A stretch of DNA of 64,000 bases, taken from positions 4,340,001-4,404,000 of the forward strand of contig NZ_AP022616.1 of NCBI RefSeq assembly GCF_010731115.1, given 5' to 3'. Under the pieces are notes generated by a model that was given only the letters and a program-made list of their open reading frames with translations, searched no databases and was not told where the DNA came from. The translations under genes and the position numbers were made by a program. The DNA is from Mycolicibacterium phocaicum. Lineage in GTDB: Bacteria; Actinomycetota; Actinomycetes; Mycobacteriales; Mycobacteriaceae. The stretch's first letter is position 1, and each line of letters opens with the position of its first letter. Positions 26,993 to 34,522 of this stretch are shown here, in pieces.

Positions 26993-27862
26993 TCAGAAGC
27001 TCAGTCGACGGAGCAGCGAGTACGTCACGGCGCCGGCCGCGAGGGCGCTGGCGCCGACGGCCAGTGTGGTGGCCACCGCGGCGCCCGAGGGTGCCGGCAG
27101 CCGGTCCCGCAGCGAGACCGGACGGGTGAAGGTCAGCACCGGCCAGCCGCGGGCGACGGCCTCCTTGCGCAGCGCGCGGTCCGGGTTGACCACTGCGGGG
27201 TGACCGACGGCCGCGAGCATCGGCAGATCGGTGATGGAGTCCGAGTAGGCGTAGCAGTGCTCCAGCGCGTAGCCCTCGCGGGCCGCGAGTTCCTCGATCG
27301 CCTGGACCTTGCCTTCGGCGAAGCAGTAGAAGTCGACGTCGCCCGTGTACTTGCCGTCGGCGACCACCATGCGTGTGGCCATCGAATGATTGGCCCCGAG
27401 TTCGCGGGCGATGGGCGCGACGATCTCCTCACCGGATGCCGAGACCACCACGACATCGCGGCCGCACAGCTTGTGGTCGGCGATCAGGTTGGCGGCTTCT
27501 GCGAAGACCAGTGGGTCGACGATGTCGTGCAGCGTCTCGGCGACGATCGACTTGACCTGTTCGACGTCCCAGCCCGTGCACATGTTCGTCAGGTAGGACC
27601 GCATGCGGTCCATCTGATCGTGGTCGGCACCGGACATCAGGAACAGAAACTGGGCATAGGTGGACTTGAGGACAGCTTGCCGGTTCAGCAGTCCCTGGTT
27701 GAAAAAAGGTTTGCTAAAAGCGAGGGTGCTGGACTTGGCGATCACCGTTTTGTCGAGATCGAAGAAGGCTGCGGTGCGCACCGGACCGGTCGACCCGGCC
27801 TCCTGACGCGGCGCGGCCGCGGTCTGCGCGGCCGGATCGGATGCGGTCACGGCTCCAAGCAT
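26993..27862 (-). CDS. HAD-IB family phosphatase (Rv3661-type)
   Basis: A 289-residue HAD-superfamily hydrolase of the SerB/PSPase-like IB subfamily. Motif I is FFDLDKTVI, motif II SASGEE, the motif III lysine lies in EGKVQAI and motif IV is YSDSITDLPML. The C-terminus carries a likely TM helix (AAVATTLAVGASALAAGAVTYSLL) and an RR end, so it may sit at the membrane. The ATG at 27862 and a GTG at 27850 are both possible starts. It is flanked by two small RNAs, Ms1 downstream and B11 upstream. The substrate is unknown; a phospholipid headgroup or lysophosphatidate is possible. Confidence 0.9.
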   Translation of the reverse strand: MLGAVTASDPAAQTAAAPRQEAGSTGPVRTAAFFDLDKTVIAKSSTLAFSKPFFNQGLLNRQAVLKSTYAQFLFLMSGADHDQMDRMRSYLTNMCTGWDVEQVKSIVAETLHDIVDPLVFAEAANLIADHKLCGRDVVVVSASGEEIVAPIARELGANHSMATRMVVADGKYTGDVDFYCFAEGKVQAIEELAAREGYALEHCYAYSDSITDLPMLAAVGHPAVVNPDRALRKEAVARGWPVLTFTRPVSLRDRLPAPSGAAVATTLAVGASALAAGAVTYSLLRRLSF

Positions 27863-28001
27863 ATGCTCCGGAACCCCGGCGCCGGGTGGGCGCCGCTGTG
27901 GCCGTGTCGGTCGCCGGTGGGTCGGCCATCGTGGCGATTGACGTGCTGACACGCCCATTTCACAGACAATCAACAGTTGCGCACAGCCCTGTTGACGTGT
28001 G

Positions 28002-28007
28002 TATAGT
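28002..28007 (+). promoter_or_regulatory. -10 element of the 6C/B11 RNA
   Basis: TATAGT (28002-28007) preceded by TGTG and, further up, TTGCGC (27977). The start is expected about 6-7 bases downstream at ~28013. Confidence 0.6.
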
Positions 28008-28012
28008 GGGCA

Positions 28013-28111
28013 TTACCCGGGCAGCGCCGGGTGTGCATCAGCCCGACCCCCCGGGGCTGATCCACGACGACCTCCGCCTCCTCCCCCCCCTGGCGGGGGT
28101 CGTCCCTTTTT
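28013..28111 (+). ncRNA. b11: 6C RNA (B11 / MTS2822) small regulatory RNA
   Basis: About 100 nt with three stem-loops: ACCCGG/CCGGGT (28015-28032), ATCAGCCC/GGGCTGAT with a CCCCCC-rich loop (28037-28061), and a long terminator stem GACGACC...GGTCGTC (28066-28104) with a run of eight C in its loop region, ending CCTTTTT. C-rich loops define the actinobacterial 6C RNA. The location between the Rv3660c- and Rv3661-type genes is that of B11 in M. tuberculosis. Known B11 pairs through its C-rich loops with G-rich ribosome binding sites and affects growth, DNA replication and secretion genes. Confidence 0.88.
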
Positions 28112-28279
28112 CGGGGGCGGTCATTTTCCCGGAGGCGTTGCCTCTTCGGCGAGATTTTCGCCAGCGCCGAATTCATCGGTTCCCGTTGTGGCGGAGCCTT
28201 GGCGAGCCCGGCCCGTCGACAGTCGTGACCCATCCGTGAAAAGTTGCGGAACGACATTCTCACCAGTGCGTCAATAAAG

Positions 28280-28306
28280 TTGTCCACAGTTTGCGATTCA
28301 TCCACA
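28280..28306 (+). promoter_or_regulatory. Two DnaA-box-like sequences upstream of ssd
   Basis: TTGTCCACA (28280-28288) equals the mycobacterial DnaA box and TCATCCACA (28298-28306) is a near match in the same orientation, 18 bases apart. They lie 50-80 bases before the ssd ATG. Confidence 0.5.
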
Positions 28307-28357
28307 TTCTGGGGGCGGGCTCTGGTGCCGTGGCCTGCCGCGGATCACGGTGGAACC

Positions 28358-29431
28358 ATGACGACGAACGGGGCCCTGGCGTTGATCGCCGACGCCGGAC
28401 TGCGCGACGAGATCGAACGCATCGCCGCGGCGGCGGGGATCAGAGTGGTGTACGCGGCGGAGCCCTCCGGCCGGAAGGCATGGGTCGGTGCCGCGGCAGT
28501 GGTGCTCGACGTCGCGGCAGCGCGGCGCTGCCGAGAGCTCGGGATGCCGCGACGGCCCGCCGTGTTCTTGATCGCGACCGATACGCCCGGCTCCCGCGAG
28601 TTCGAGGCCGCGATGGTGATCGGTGCACAGGAGGTCATCACCCTGCCCGGCGGGGAGTCGGCTCTGGTCGGTGTCCTGGCGGATGCCGCAGCCGGCGAAT
28701 CCGACGGGCGCCGCGGCGCCGTGGTCGCCGTCATCGGCGGACGTGGCGGCGGCGGCGCGTCGGTGTTCGCGATCGCCTTGGCGCAGGCCGCGGGAGAACC
28801 GGACCATGAGTGCCTGCTCGTCGACGTCGACGCCTGGAGCGGCGGTATCGATCTCGCCCTCGGTGCCGAGTGCGATGCCGGCCTGCGCTGGCCGGACCTG
28901 GCGGCGGCAGGGGGACGGCTCAGCTATCCGGCCCTGCGCGATGCGCTCCCGCGCCGGCGCGGGGTGGTGGTGCTGTCGACGGGCCGCACCGGCGTCGAGC
29001 TGAGGCCGACGGCGCTCGCGGCGGTCGTCGAGGCCGGAAGCCGCGCCGGCGCAACCGTCATCTGCGATGTGCCACGACAGTCTTCCGCTGCCGCCGAGAC
29101 CGTCCTGGCTGCAGCCGATCTGGTGGTCGTGGTGGCGCCGGCAGAGGTGCGGGCCTGCGCCGCGACCCGGGTCGTGGCCGACTGGGTGACGGCCGTCAAC
29201 CCGAACGTCGGCCTGGTGGTGCGGGGTCCTGCGCCCGGCGGGCTGCGCGCCGCGGAGATGGCGACGATCCTCGGGCTGCCGCTGCTGGCGGCCATGCGGG
29301 CCGAGAGCAACCTCGACGGCGCGCTCGAGCGGGGCGGTCTCGGCCGGAGTCTGCGGAGCCGGTCACCGCTGGCCGTGGCCGCCCGCCGCGTACTCACGGT
29401 GCTGGGCCGACAGCCCGGGGAGGCGGCGTGA
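28358..29431 (+). CDS. ssd: Septum site-determining protein Ssd / TadZ-like (Rv3660c-type)
   Basis: 357 residues. The N-terminal receiver-like region (ADAGLRDEIERIAAAAGIRVV) is followed by a MinD/TadZ-type P-loop-like domain whose Walker A is degenerate (GGRGGGGASVFAIALAQ, no GKT). LLVDVDAWSGGIDLALG and ICDVPRQSS follow. This is typical of Ssd, which in M. tuberculosis inhibits septation, and of TadZ proteins that position Tad pilus machines. ATG at 28358 has GGTGGA upstream. Its TGA overlaps the tadA GTG, so it heads the Tad operon. Confidence 0.92.
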   Translation: MTTNGALALIADAGLRDEIERIAAAAGIRVVYAAEPSGRKAWVGAAAVVLDVAAARRCRELGMPRRPAVFLIATDTPGSREFEAAMVIGAQEVITLPGGESALVGVLADAAAGESDGRRGAVVAVIGGRGGGGASVFAIALAQAAGEPDHECLLVDVDAWSGGIDLALGAECDAGLRWPDLAAAGGRLSYPALRDALPRRRGVVVLSTGRTGVELRPTALAAVVEAGSRAGATVICDVPRQSSAAAETVLAAADLVVVVAPAEVRACAATRVVADWVTAVNPNVGLVVRGPAPGGLRAAEMATILGLPLLAAMRAESNLDGALERGGLGRSLRSRSPLAVAARRVLTVLGRQPGEAA

Positions 29432-30594
29432 CGTCGTCGTTGGTGGATCGGGTCCGGGAACGACTGGCCGCGCAGACCAGCGGTGCCCTGCACCCCAACG
29501 CGGTGGCTGCGGCCATCCGAGCTGAGTCCGGCGGCGTACTCGCCGACAGCGACGTACTGGCCGGCATGCGGCTGCTGCAGACCGAGCTGACCGGTGCCGG
29601 GATTCTGGAACCGCTCCTGCGGGCACCGGGCACCACCGACGTGCTGGTCAGCGCGCCCGACGAGGTGTGGGTCGACGACGGAAACGGGTTGCGCCGCAGC
29701 ACGATCAGATTTCCGGATGAGGACGCGGTGCAGCGCCTGGCGCAACGGCTCGCGCTGGCGATCGGGCGCCGGCTCGACGATTCGCAACCCTGGGTCGACG
29801 GCCACCTCGGCGGTATCGGCGGTGGTCTGACCGTGCGGTTGCATGCCGTGCTGCCGCCGATCGCCGCCGCAGGTACCTGCCTCTCGCTGCGGGTGCTGCG
29901 GCCCGCGACGCAGGACCTGGCCGGACTCGTCGAATCCGGCGCCATCGCGCCGCCCGCCGTCCCGCTGATCACCGACATCGTCGCGGCGCGGCTGGCGTTC
30001 CTGGTCTCCGGCGGCACCGGTGCCGGGAAGACCACCATGTTGTCCGCGCTCCTCGGGGCCGTCGATCCCGCCGAGCGGATCGTCTGCGTCGAGGACGCCG
30101 CGGAGCTGGCGCCGCAACATCCGCACCTGGTCCGGCTGGTCGCGCGCGGCGCCAACGTCGAGGGCGTGGGCGAGGTGACGGTGCGTGACCTGGTTCGGCA
30201 GGCGCTGCGGATGCGCCCTGACCGGATCGTCGTCGGCGAGGTGCGCGGTGCGGAAGTCGTGGATCTGCTTGCCGCGCTCAACACCGGTCACGAGGGTGGG
30301 GCGGGGACGGTGCATGCGAACAGTCCCGCCGAGGTGCCCGCCCGCATGGAGGCGTTGGCAGCGGTCGGCGGATTGGACCGGGCGGCGCTGCATTCGCAAC
30401 TGTCGGCCGCGTGCCAGGTGGTACTGCACACCGCGCGAGCCCGGGACGGGCGTCGGCACCTGAGTGAGATCGCGGTGCTGCGCCGCGCCCCGGACGGGAC
30501 CGTGACGGTCGTGACCGCCTGGCACGTCGACCGCGGCGCGGGCCCTGGCCTGCCCGCGCTGGGTGAGCTGCTGACTGCGCGGGGCCGGTCGTGA
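29428..30594 (+). CDS. tadA: TadA/CpaF secretion ATPase (Rv3659c-type)
   Basis: A 388-residue hexameric secretion NTPase that powers Tad pilus assembly. The N-terminal domain carries VSAPDEVWVDDGNG. Walker A is SGGTGAGKTT (~195-203), the Asp box VCVEDAAELAP, Walker B MRPDRIVVGEVRG, and the His box GHEGGAGTVHANSP. GTG overlaps the ssd stop (GTGA) and its own stop overlaps tadB. Confidence 0.93.
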   Translation: MTSSLVDRVRERLAAQTSGALHPNAVAAAIRAESGGVLADSDVLAGMRLLQTELTGAGILEPLLRAPGTTDVLVSAPDEVWVDDGNGLRRSTIRFPDEDAVQRLAQRLALAIGRRLDDSQPWVDGHLGGIGGGLTVRLHAVLPPIAAAGTCLSLRVLRPATQDLAGLVESGAIAPPAVPLITDIVAARLAFLVSGGTGAGKTTMLSALLGAVDPAERIVCVEDAAELAPQHPHLVRLVARGANVEGVGEVTVRDLVRQALRMRPDRIVVGEVRGAEVVDLLAALNTGHEGGAGTVHANSPAEVPARMEALAAVGGLDRAALHSQLSAACQVVLHTARARDGRRHLSEIAVLRRAPDGTVTVVTAWHVDRGAGPGLPALGELLTARGRS

Positions 30595-31367
30595 GTCCCG
30601 CGCTGCTGCTGGCACTGGCCGTGCTGGTCGCGCCACCGGCGGGCGGCGCCGGGCGCCTCGGGCACAGAAAACGGTTGGTGCGATCTGGACCTCGCCTGCT
30701 CTGGCCGGTGGCGGCAGTGGCCGCCGTGGTGGCGCTCGTCGTCCTGCCGATGCCGGTGATGCTGGCCGGCTCGGCCGTGGTCGGCACCGCGGGGCTCCGG
30801 TGGCGGCGCTCGCGGCAGGCCGCGCTGCGCGCCCGGGAAGCTCAGACGCTGCAGGGCGCACTCGGCATCCTGGTCGGGGAACTGCGTGCCGGGGCGCATC
30901 CGGTCGCGGCGTTCGATGCCGCGGCTCATGAGGTCGGCGGACCGGTGTCCGCGGCGTTGGGCGAGGTCGCGGCGCGGGCCCGCCTGGGCGCCGATGTCTC
31001 TGCCGGTCTGCGTGCCGTCGCGGGATCGTCGGCGCTGCCCGCCCATTGGCAGCGGCTGGCGGTGTACTGGCAACTGGCGCTCGACCATGGCTTGGCCATC
31101 GCCCCGCTGATGCGCGCCGCCGAACGTGACGTCGTTGCGCGCGAACGTTTCTCCTCGCGGATCAGGGCGGGGATGGCCGGGGCCCGCACGACGGCGGCCG
31201 TGCTGTCCGGGCTGCCCGCACTCGGAATTGTCTTGGGACAGTTGATCGGTGCGCATCCCGTGCGCTTCCTGCTGGGTGACGGCGCGGCGGTGCTGACGAT
31301 CGGTGTGGTGCTGTGCTGCCTCGGGCTGCTGTGGTCGGACCGGATCATCGCGCGGGCACAGCGATGA
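30591..31367 (+). CDS. tadB: TadB-like inner-membrane platform protein (Rv3658c-type)
   Basis: 258 residues with two N-terminal and two C-terminal TM helices around a cytosolic GspF-like helical domain (LGILVGELRAGAHPVAAFDAAA, then FSSRIRAGMAGARTTAAVLSGLP). It forms the base of the Tad pilus with TadC. GTGA and ATGA overlaps join it to tadA and tadC. Confidence 0.9.
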   Translation: MSPALLLALAVLVAPPAGGAGRLGHRKRLVRSGPRLLWPVAAVAAVVALVVLPMPVMLAGSAVVGTAGLRWRRSRQAALRAREAQTLQGALGILVGELRAGAHPVAAFDAAAHEVGGPVSAALGEVAARARLGADVSAGLRAVAGSSALPAHWQRLAVYWQLALDHGLAIAPLMRAAERDVVARERFSSRIRAGMAGARTTAAVLSGLPALGIVLGQLIGAHPVRFLLGDGAAVLTIGVVLCCLGLLWSDRIIARAQR

Positions 31368-31933
31368 GCGCCGTGCCGATTCTGCTGCTCGCCGTGGCGG
31401 TCCTGCTGATCCCGGGCGCGGCGGTGCACCGAATCCGGCCCCGCCCGTCGGATCGGTCCGCGCCGCCCGCGGCGCCCGACGACCCGCTGGCGGTGCCGTC
31501 GAGCCTGGACGTGCTGGCGGCGTGCCTGTCGGCAGGCATGGCGACCGGCGCGGCGGCCGCGGCGGCGGTGCCGTCGGCACCGGCCGATCTGGCGAGCGTG
31601 CTGCGTCGCGCGGCCGAACTCCTGGCCCTGGGGGCGGCACCGGCGTCGGCCTGGGCAGAGCCGGGTCGCGGTACCGACCCGCACGTGATCGCGCTGCTGC
31701 GGCTGGCGCGGCGGTCGGCGTCGTCGGGTGCCGCGATGGCTCAGGGCGTCGCGGAACTGGCCGAGCAGGCCAGGGCCGACGCCGGGGACGCGGCGGACGC
31801 CGCCGCCGAGCGCGCCAATGTGCTGATCGCCGGTCCACTGGGGCTCTGCTACCTGCCGGCATTCGTCTGTCTCGGCATCGTGCCGGTGGTCGCCGGTCTG
31901 GCCGGTGACGTGTTCGGGTCCGGGGTGTTCTGA
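31364..31933 (+). CDS. tadC: TadC-like membrane protein (Rv3657c-type)
   Basis: 189 residues from ATG 31364, which overlaps the tadB stop. An N-terminal TM helix, a reduced GspF-like domain (LDVLAACLSAGMATGAAA, then SASSGAAMAQGVAELAEQAR) and C-terminal TM helices (GLCYLPAFVCLGIVPVVAGLA). Shorter than proteobacterial TadC, as usual in actinobacteria. Confidence 0.88.
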   Translation: MSAVPILLLAVAVLLIPGAAVHRIRPRPSDRSAPPAAPDDPLAVPSSLDVLAACLSAGMATGAAAAAAVPSAPADLASVLRRAAELLALGAAPASAWAEPGRGTDPHVIALLRLARRSASSGAAMAQGVAELAEQARADAGDAADAAAERANVLIAGPLGLCYLPAFVCLGIVPVVAGLAGDVFGSGVF

Positions 31934-31956
31934 TCACAACAAAGGGGAGGAAAACC

Positions 31957-32160
31957 ATGAAAATGACCAGCTTTCGCGCGCTCGAAGCTCGAGCGACCCT
32001 GCTGCTGGCCGATGAGAGCGGAATGTCGACGGTGGAGTACGCCATCGGCACCGTGGCTGCCGCGGCGTTCGGCGCCATCCTCTACACGGTGGTCACGGGG
32101 GATTCGATCGTCAGCGCGCTGACCAACATCATCTCGCGTGCTCTCACCACCAACCGATGA
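31957..32160 (+). CDS. Flp-type pilin subunit, DUF4244 (Rv3656c-type)
   Basis: A 67-residue pilin precursor. After a charged N-terminus comes GMSTVEYAIGTVAAAAFGAIL: the Gly before MSTVEY is the likely prepilin-peptidase site and the Glu is the pilin Glu5 equivalent. A single TM helix polymerises into the Flp/Tad pilus. GGGGAGG upstream of ATG 31957 is a strong ribosome site, fitting high expression. No prepilin peptidase gene is nearby. Confidence 0.9.
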   Translation: MKMTSFRALEARATLLLADESGMSTVEYAIGTVAAAAFGAILYTVVTGDSIVSALTNIISRALTTNR

Positions 32161-32479
32161 CCGTGGCGGCGTCACGGTCGAGGCGGCGTTCGCGGTCGCC
32201 GCACTCGTGGTGGTCGCCGTCCTCGGTGTCGGTGGGCTGGCTGCGGTCTCGGCGCAGGTGCGCTGCATCGATGCGGCCCGGGAAGCGGCCCGGCTCGCGG
32301 CCCGTGGCGACGACAGTGCTGCCGTCGACACGGCCCGTCGCACCGGACCGGACGGGGCCTCGATCGAGGTGCGGCGCGACGGCGGGCGGATCGTCGCGCG
32401 GGTCCGCGTTCGGGCACCGCTGGTGCCCGGCGTCACGGTGGGGGCCGAGGCGGTGGCGGCACCCGAACCTGGTGCGTGA
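32138..32479 (+). CDS. TadE-like pseudopilin (Rv3655c-type)
   Basis: A 113-residue TadE-like protein: DDRGGVTVEAAFAVAALVVVAVLGVGG is the TadE N-terminal motif and TM helix, then a helical/beta secreted part with CIDAAREAARLAARGD. GTG at 32138 lies inside the pilin gene (23-base overlap). Rv3655c of M. tuberculosis has been reported as secreted into host cells. Downstream overlap with the next TadE-like gene. Confidence 0.85.
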   Translation: MLSPPTDDRGGVTVEAAFAVAALVVVAVLGVGGLAAVSAQVRCIDAAREAARLAARGDDSAAVDTARRTGPDGASIEVRRDGGRIVARVRVRAPLVPGVTVGAEAVAAPEPGA

Positions 32480-32813
32480 CGACCGGGGTGCGGCGACGGT
32501 GTTCGCGGTCGCGCTCATCGTGGTGCTCATCGGGGTCCTGACCGGCGCGGCCGCGGTCGGCGCCGCGGTGATCGGTCGGCATCAGGCGCAGTCAGCGGCC
32601 GACCTGGCCGCACTGGCCGCCGCGGGCGCATTGGCCGCCGGACCAGGCCAGTCCTGTAGCCGGGCGGCTGCCGTCGCCGAAGCCATGGACAGCCGGGTTG
32701 GTCACTGCGCCGTGGAGCGGCTGGATGTGGTGGTCGACGTGGAGGTGCCGGTGCGATTCGGGCGCTGGCACCTGGGCGACGCGCACGGCCGGGCCCGCGC
32801 CGGGCCAGGCTGA
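32472..32813 (+). CDS. Second TadE/TadG-like protein (Rv3654c-type)
   Basis: 113 residues: RDDRGAATVFAVALIVVLIGVLTGAAAV is a Tad-type N-terminus and TM helix; HQAQSAADLAALAAAGAL matches the 'helicase/secretion neighbourhood TadE-like' signature. Two cysteines (SCSRAA, VGHCAVE) could form a disulfide. GTG at 32472 overlaps the upstream stop region by 8 bases. It is the last gene of the ssd-tad operon. Its 3' end overlaps antisense the small ORF proposed at 32592-32900. Confidence 0.85.
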   Translation: MRDDRGAATVFAVALIVVLIGVLTGAAAVGAAVIGRHQAQSAADLAALAAAGALAAGPGQSCSRAAAVAEAMDSRVGHCAVERLDVVVDVEVPVRFGRWHLGDAHGRARAGPG

Positions 32814-32900
32814 CGGCAGCGCGGTGGTGACAACGATCAGGAGGCCGCAGAAGAACAGATCACCCCACCCGGGCCGATCTGTCGTTGTGTCGCTTGCCAT
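32592..32900 (-). CDS. Putative SoxR-controlled small membrane ORF
   Basis: 102 codons from ATG 32900. The first 28 codons are outside any other gene and encode MASDTTTDRPGWGDLFF plus a hydrophobic stretch (CGLLIVVTTALPSAW) that could span the membrane. The rest overlaps antisense to the last tad gene and looks less coding-like, so the true end is unsure. The support is the promoter: TTGATC (32937-32932), 19-base spacer filled by a SoxR-type palindrome, TACGGT (32912-32907), then exactly 6 bases to the ATG. Function unknown. Confidence 0.4.
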   Translation of the reverse strand: MASDTTTDRPGWGDLFFCGLLIVVTTALPSAWPGAGPAVRVAQVPAPESHRHLHVDHHIQPLHGAVTNPAVHGFGDGSRPATGLAWSGGQCARGGQCGQVGR

Positions 32901-32912
32901 GTCACTACCGTA

Positions 32913-32937
32913 GAATCTCAACTATGGTTGAGATCAA
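32913..32937. promoter_or_regulatory. SoxR-type operator in divergent promoter
   Basis: ATCTCAAC (32915-32922) and GTTGAGAT (32927-32934) form a perfect 20-bp palindrome like the SoxR box (CCTCAA-N-TTGAGG). On the minus strand it fills the 19-bp spacer between TTGATC and TACGGT, the overlong spacing that MerR-family activators unwind. On the plus strand it overlaps the soxR -10 (TAGAAT 32911-32916) and start, fitting autorepression. Confidence 0.75.
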
Positions 32938-33412
32938 GCGCATGGGTCCGACCGACCTCCTGACCATCGGGGAGATCGTGAAGCGGACGGGAGTCTCGGC
33001 GTCCGCGCTGCACTTCTATGAGCGAAAAGGGCTGATCCACCCCGAGCGGACGTCGGGCGGGACACGGCTGTACCCACGTCACCTGGAGCGTCGCATCGCC
33101 GTCATCCAGGTCGCGAAGCGGCTCGGCATTCCGCTCAGCGAGGTGGCCGAGCACTTTCAGACGCTGCCCGACGACCGGATGCCGTCACTGCGCGACTGGA
33201 CCAGGCTCAACAAACGGTGGCGGGCGCAATTGCGCGAACGCCAGCTCGAGTTGGAGCGGCTGCAGTCGGAGATGGACCAGTGCATCGGGTGTGGATGCAT
33301 CTCGCTCAACCACTGTCTGGTCATCAACCCCGGCGACACGCTGGCCGCCGAAGGTCCGGGTGCGCGGCGACTGCTGCCGCTCGACGGAGCGAATCCGGCT
33401 GGCGCCCAATAG
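32924..33412 (+). CDS. soxR: Redox-sensing MerR-family regulator SoxR
   Basis: 162 residues. Winged helix LTIGEIVKRTGVSASALHFYERKGLI, dimerisation helix (RLNKRWRAQLRERQLELERLQSEMDQC), and the [2Fe-2S] cluster ligands Cys120, Cys123, Cys125 and Cys131 (C-x2-C-x-C-x5-C). In actinobacteria SoxR senses redox-active small molecules and controls a few exporters or oxidoreductases directly, without SoxS. ATG at 32924 is 7 bases after TAGAAT (leaderless); ATG at 32942 is the alternative. Convergent with the Rv3651-type gene. Confidence 0.94.
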   Translation: MVEIKRMGPTDLLTIGEIVKRTGVSASALHFYERKGLIHPERTSGGTRLYPRHLERRIAVIQVAKRLGIPLSEVAEHFQTLPDDRMPSLRDWTRLNKRWRAQLRERQLELERLQSEMDQCIGCGCISLNHCLVINPGDTLAAEGPGARRLLPLDGANPAGAQ

Positions 33413-33424
33413 GACTCGTCGCGG

Positions 33425-34465
33425 TCAGGATTCCGGCAGGTCGTCGTTCAGCCGGTCCCCGGCCGCCACGAGCTCGCCGTAGGTCGGCAGTCGCAGCGAC
33501 AGCAGACCGGCGAAGGTGTCGTCGGCGACCTGGAGCCGGTGTGCGGTGACGTGAATCGGCACCCACCCGCCGTCATTGGCGCGCAACCGGAGCACCCGCG
33601 ACGTCGGTCCGCTGCCGAATTCGACCGTCATGGCCGCCATCTCGGCGATCTCGTTCGGGTGCACCACTGTCTCGGACGTCGCGTCGGCGCTCCAGTCGAA
33701 GAGCGGACAGGGCTCGTCGACCCACTTGATGAGCTTCCAGGTGTTCAGGTCCACCAAGGCCCGGTACACACCGGGAACGGCCCGCCCGCCCGCGATCTGC
33801 TGTGCCCGGTCGAGCGGGTTGGCCGACGAATTTTCGCGGACGCCGCGCCAGTTCATCGCCCGGCAGATCAGCCGGTCCTGGTCGTCCTCGTCGGGCTCGT
33901 TCAGGACCCGCGCGGCGAATCCGACGCTGATGGGGCGGCCCCGGAAGTCGGTCATTTCCCAAGTGCTGGTGAAGGTTTGGCCGGGCTCGGGTTTGAGCAC
34001 GGCGGAGATGACCCGGGCCTCGTTCGGGTTGAGCTTGCGGGTCTGCAGATCGTCGGCGAAGGCGCGGCCGTGGGTGGCCTCGGCCGCCGGGTTGAGGCCG
34101 CTGTTGGCCAGGGACTCCATGGTGTCGGTCGCGATGCCGCCCGTCAGGTCCCACTTCAGCGGGCCGGGGATCATCCGGTCCGGCGGGTCGGCATCGGGCG
34201 CGCCGACCCAGACGTGGACGCCGTGGATGCGGCCGTCGGTCATCTGCACCACTTCGGTCCGGATCACCCGGTCGCTCTTGGGCGTGATGCTCGTCAGCGG
34301 CAGGCCGGCGCGCACGGTTTCCCCGATGGCCGACTGGATGGCCATCAGGCTCGCGTTGCGCCGCAGGAAAGTGCTGATGGGAACCATGTCCTGGGTTTGC
34401 TGCCCCAACGCGACGACGGCAGGTTCGGCGCCGAGGGTCTCGACGAGGAGCCAGTCGTCCGTCAT
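33425..34465 (-). CDS. Rv3651-type protein with PAS/GAF-like fold
   Basis: A 346-residue cytosolic protein without catalytic signature. The N-terminal MTDDWLLVETLGAEPAVVALG and the internal WEMTDFRGRPISVGFAARVL and LRANDGGWVPIHVTAHRL are the parts I recognise from mycobacterial Rv3651, whose structure was described as containing PAS-like domains. TAAACT lies 7 bases before the ATG (34478-34473), suggesting a leaderless mRNA. A sensory or scaffolding role is possible; no ligand can be inferred. Confidence 0.75.
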   Translation of the reverse strand: MTDDWLLVETLGAEPAVVALGQQTQDMVPISTFLRRNASLMAIQSAIGETVRAGLPLTSITPKSDRVIRTEVVQMTDGRIHGVHVWVGAPDADPPDRMIPGPLKWDLTGGIATDTMESLANSGLNPAAEATHGRAFADDLQTRKLNPNEARVISAVLKPEPGQTFTSTWEMTDFRGRPISVGFAARVLNEPDEDDQDRLICRAMNWRGVRENSSANPLDRAQQIAGGRAVPGVYRALVDLNTWKLIKWVDEPCPLFDWSADATSETVVHPNEIAEMAAMTVEFGSGPTSRVLRLRANDGGWVPIHVTAHRLQVADDTFAGLLSLRLPTYGELVAAGDRLNDDLPES

Positions 34466-34522
34466 GGCCGTAAGTTTATCCGTTTCGGCGCGCTTTGCTC
34501 TGCCCGGCGTCGGCCGGCGGGC

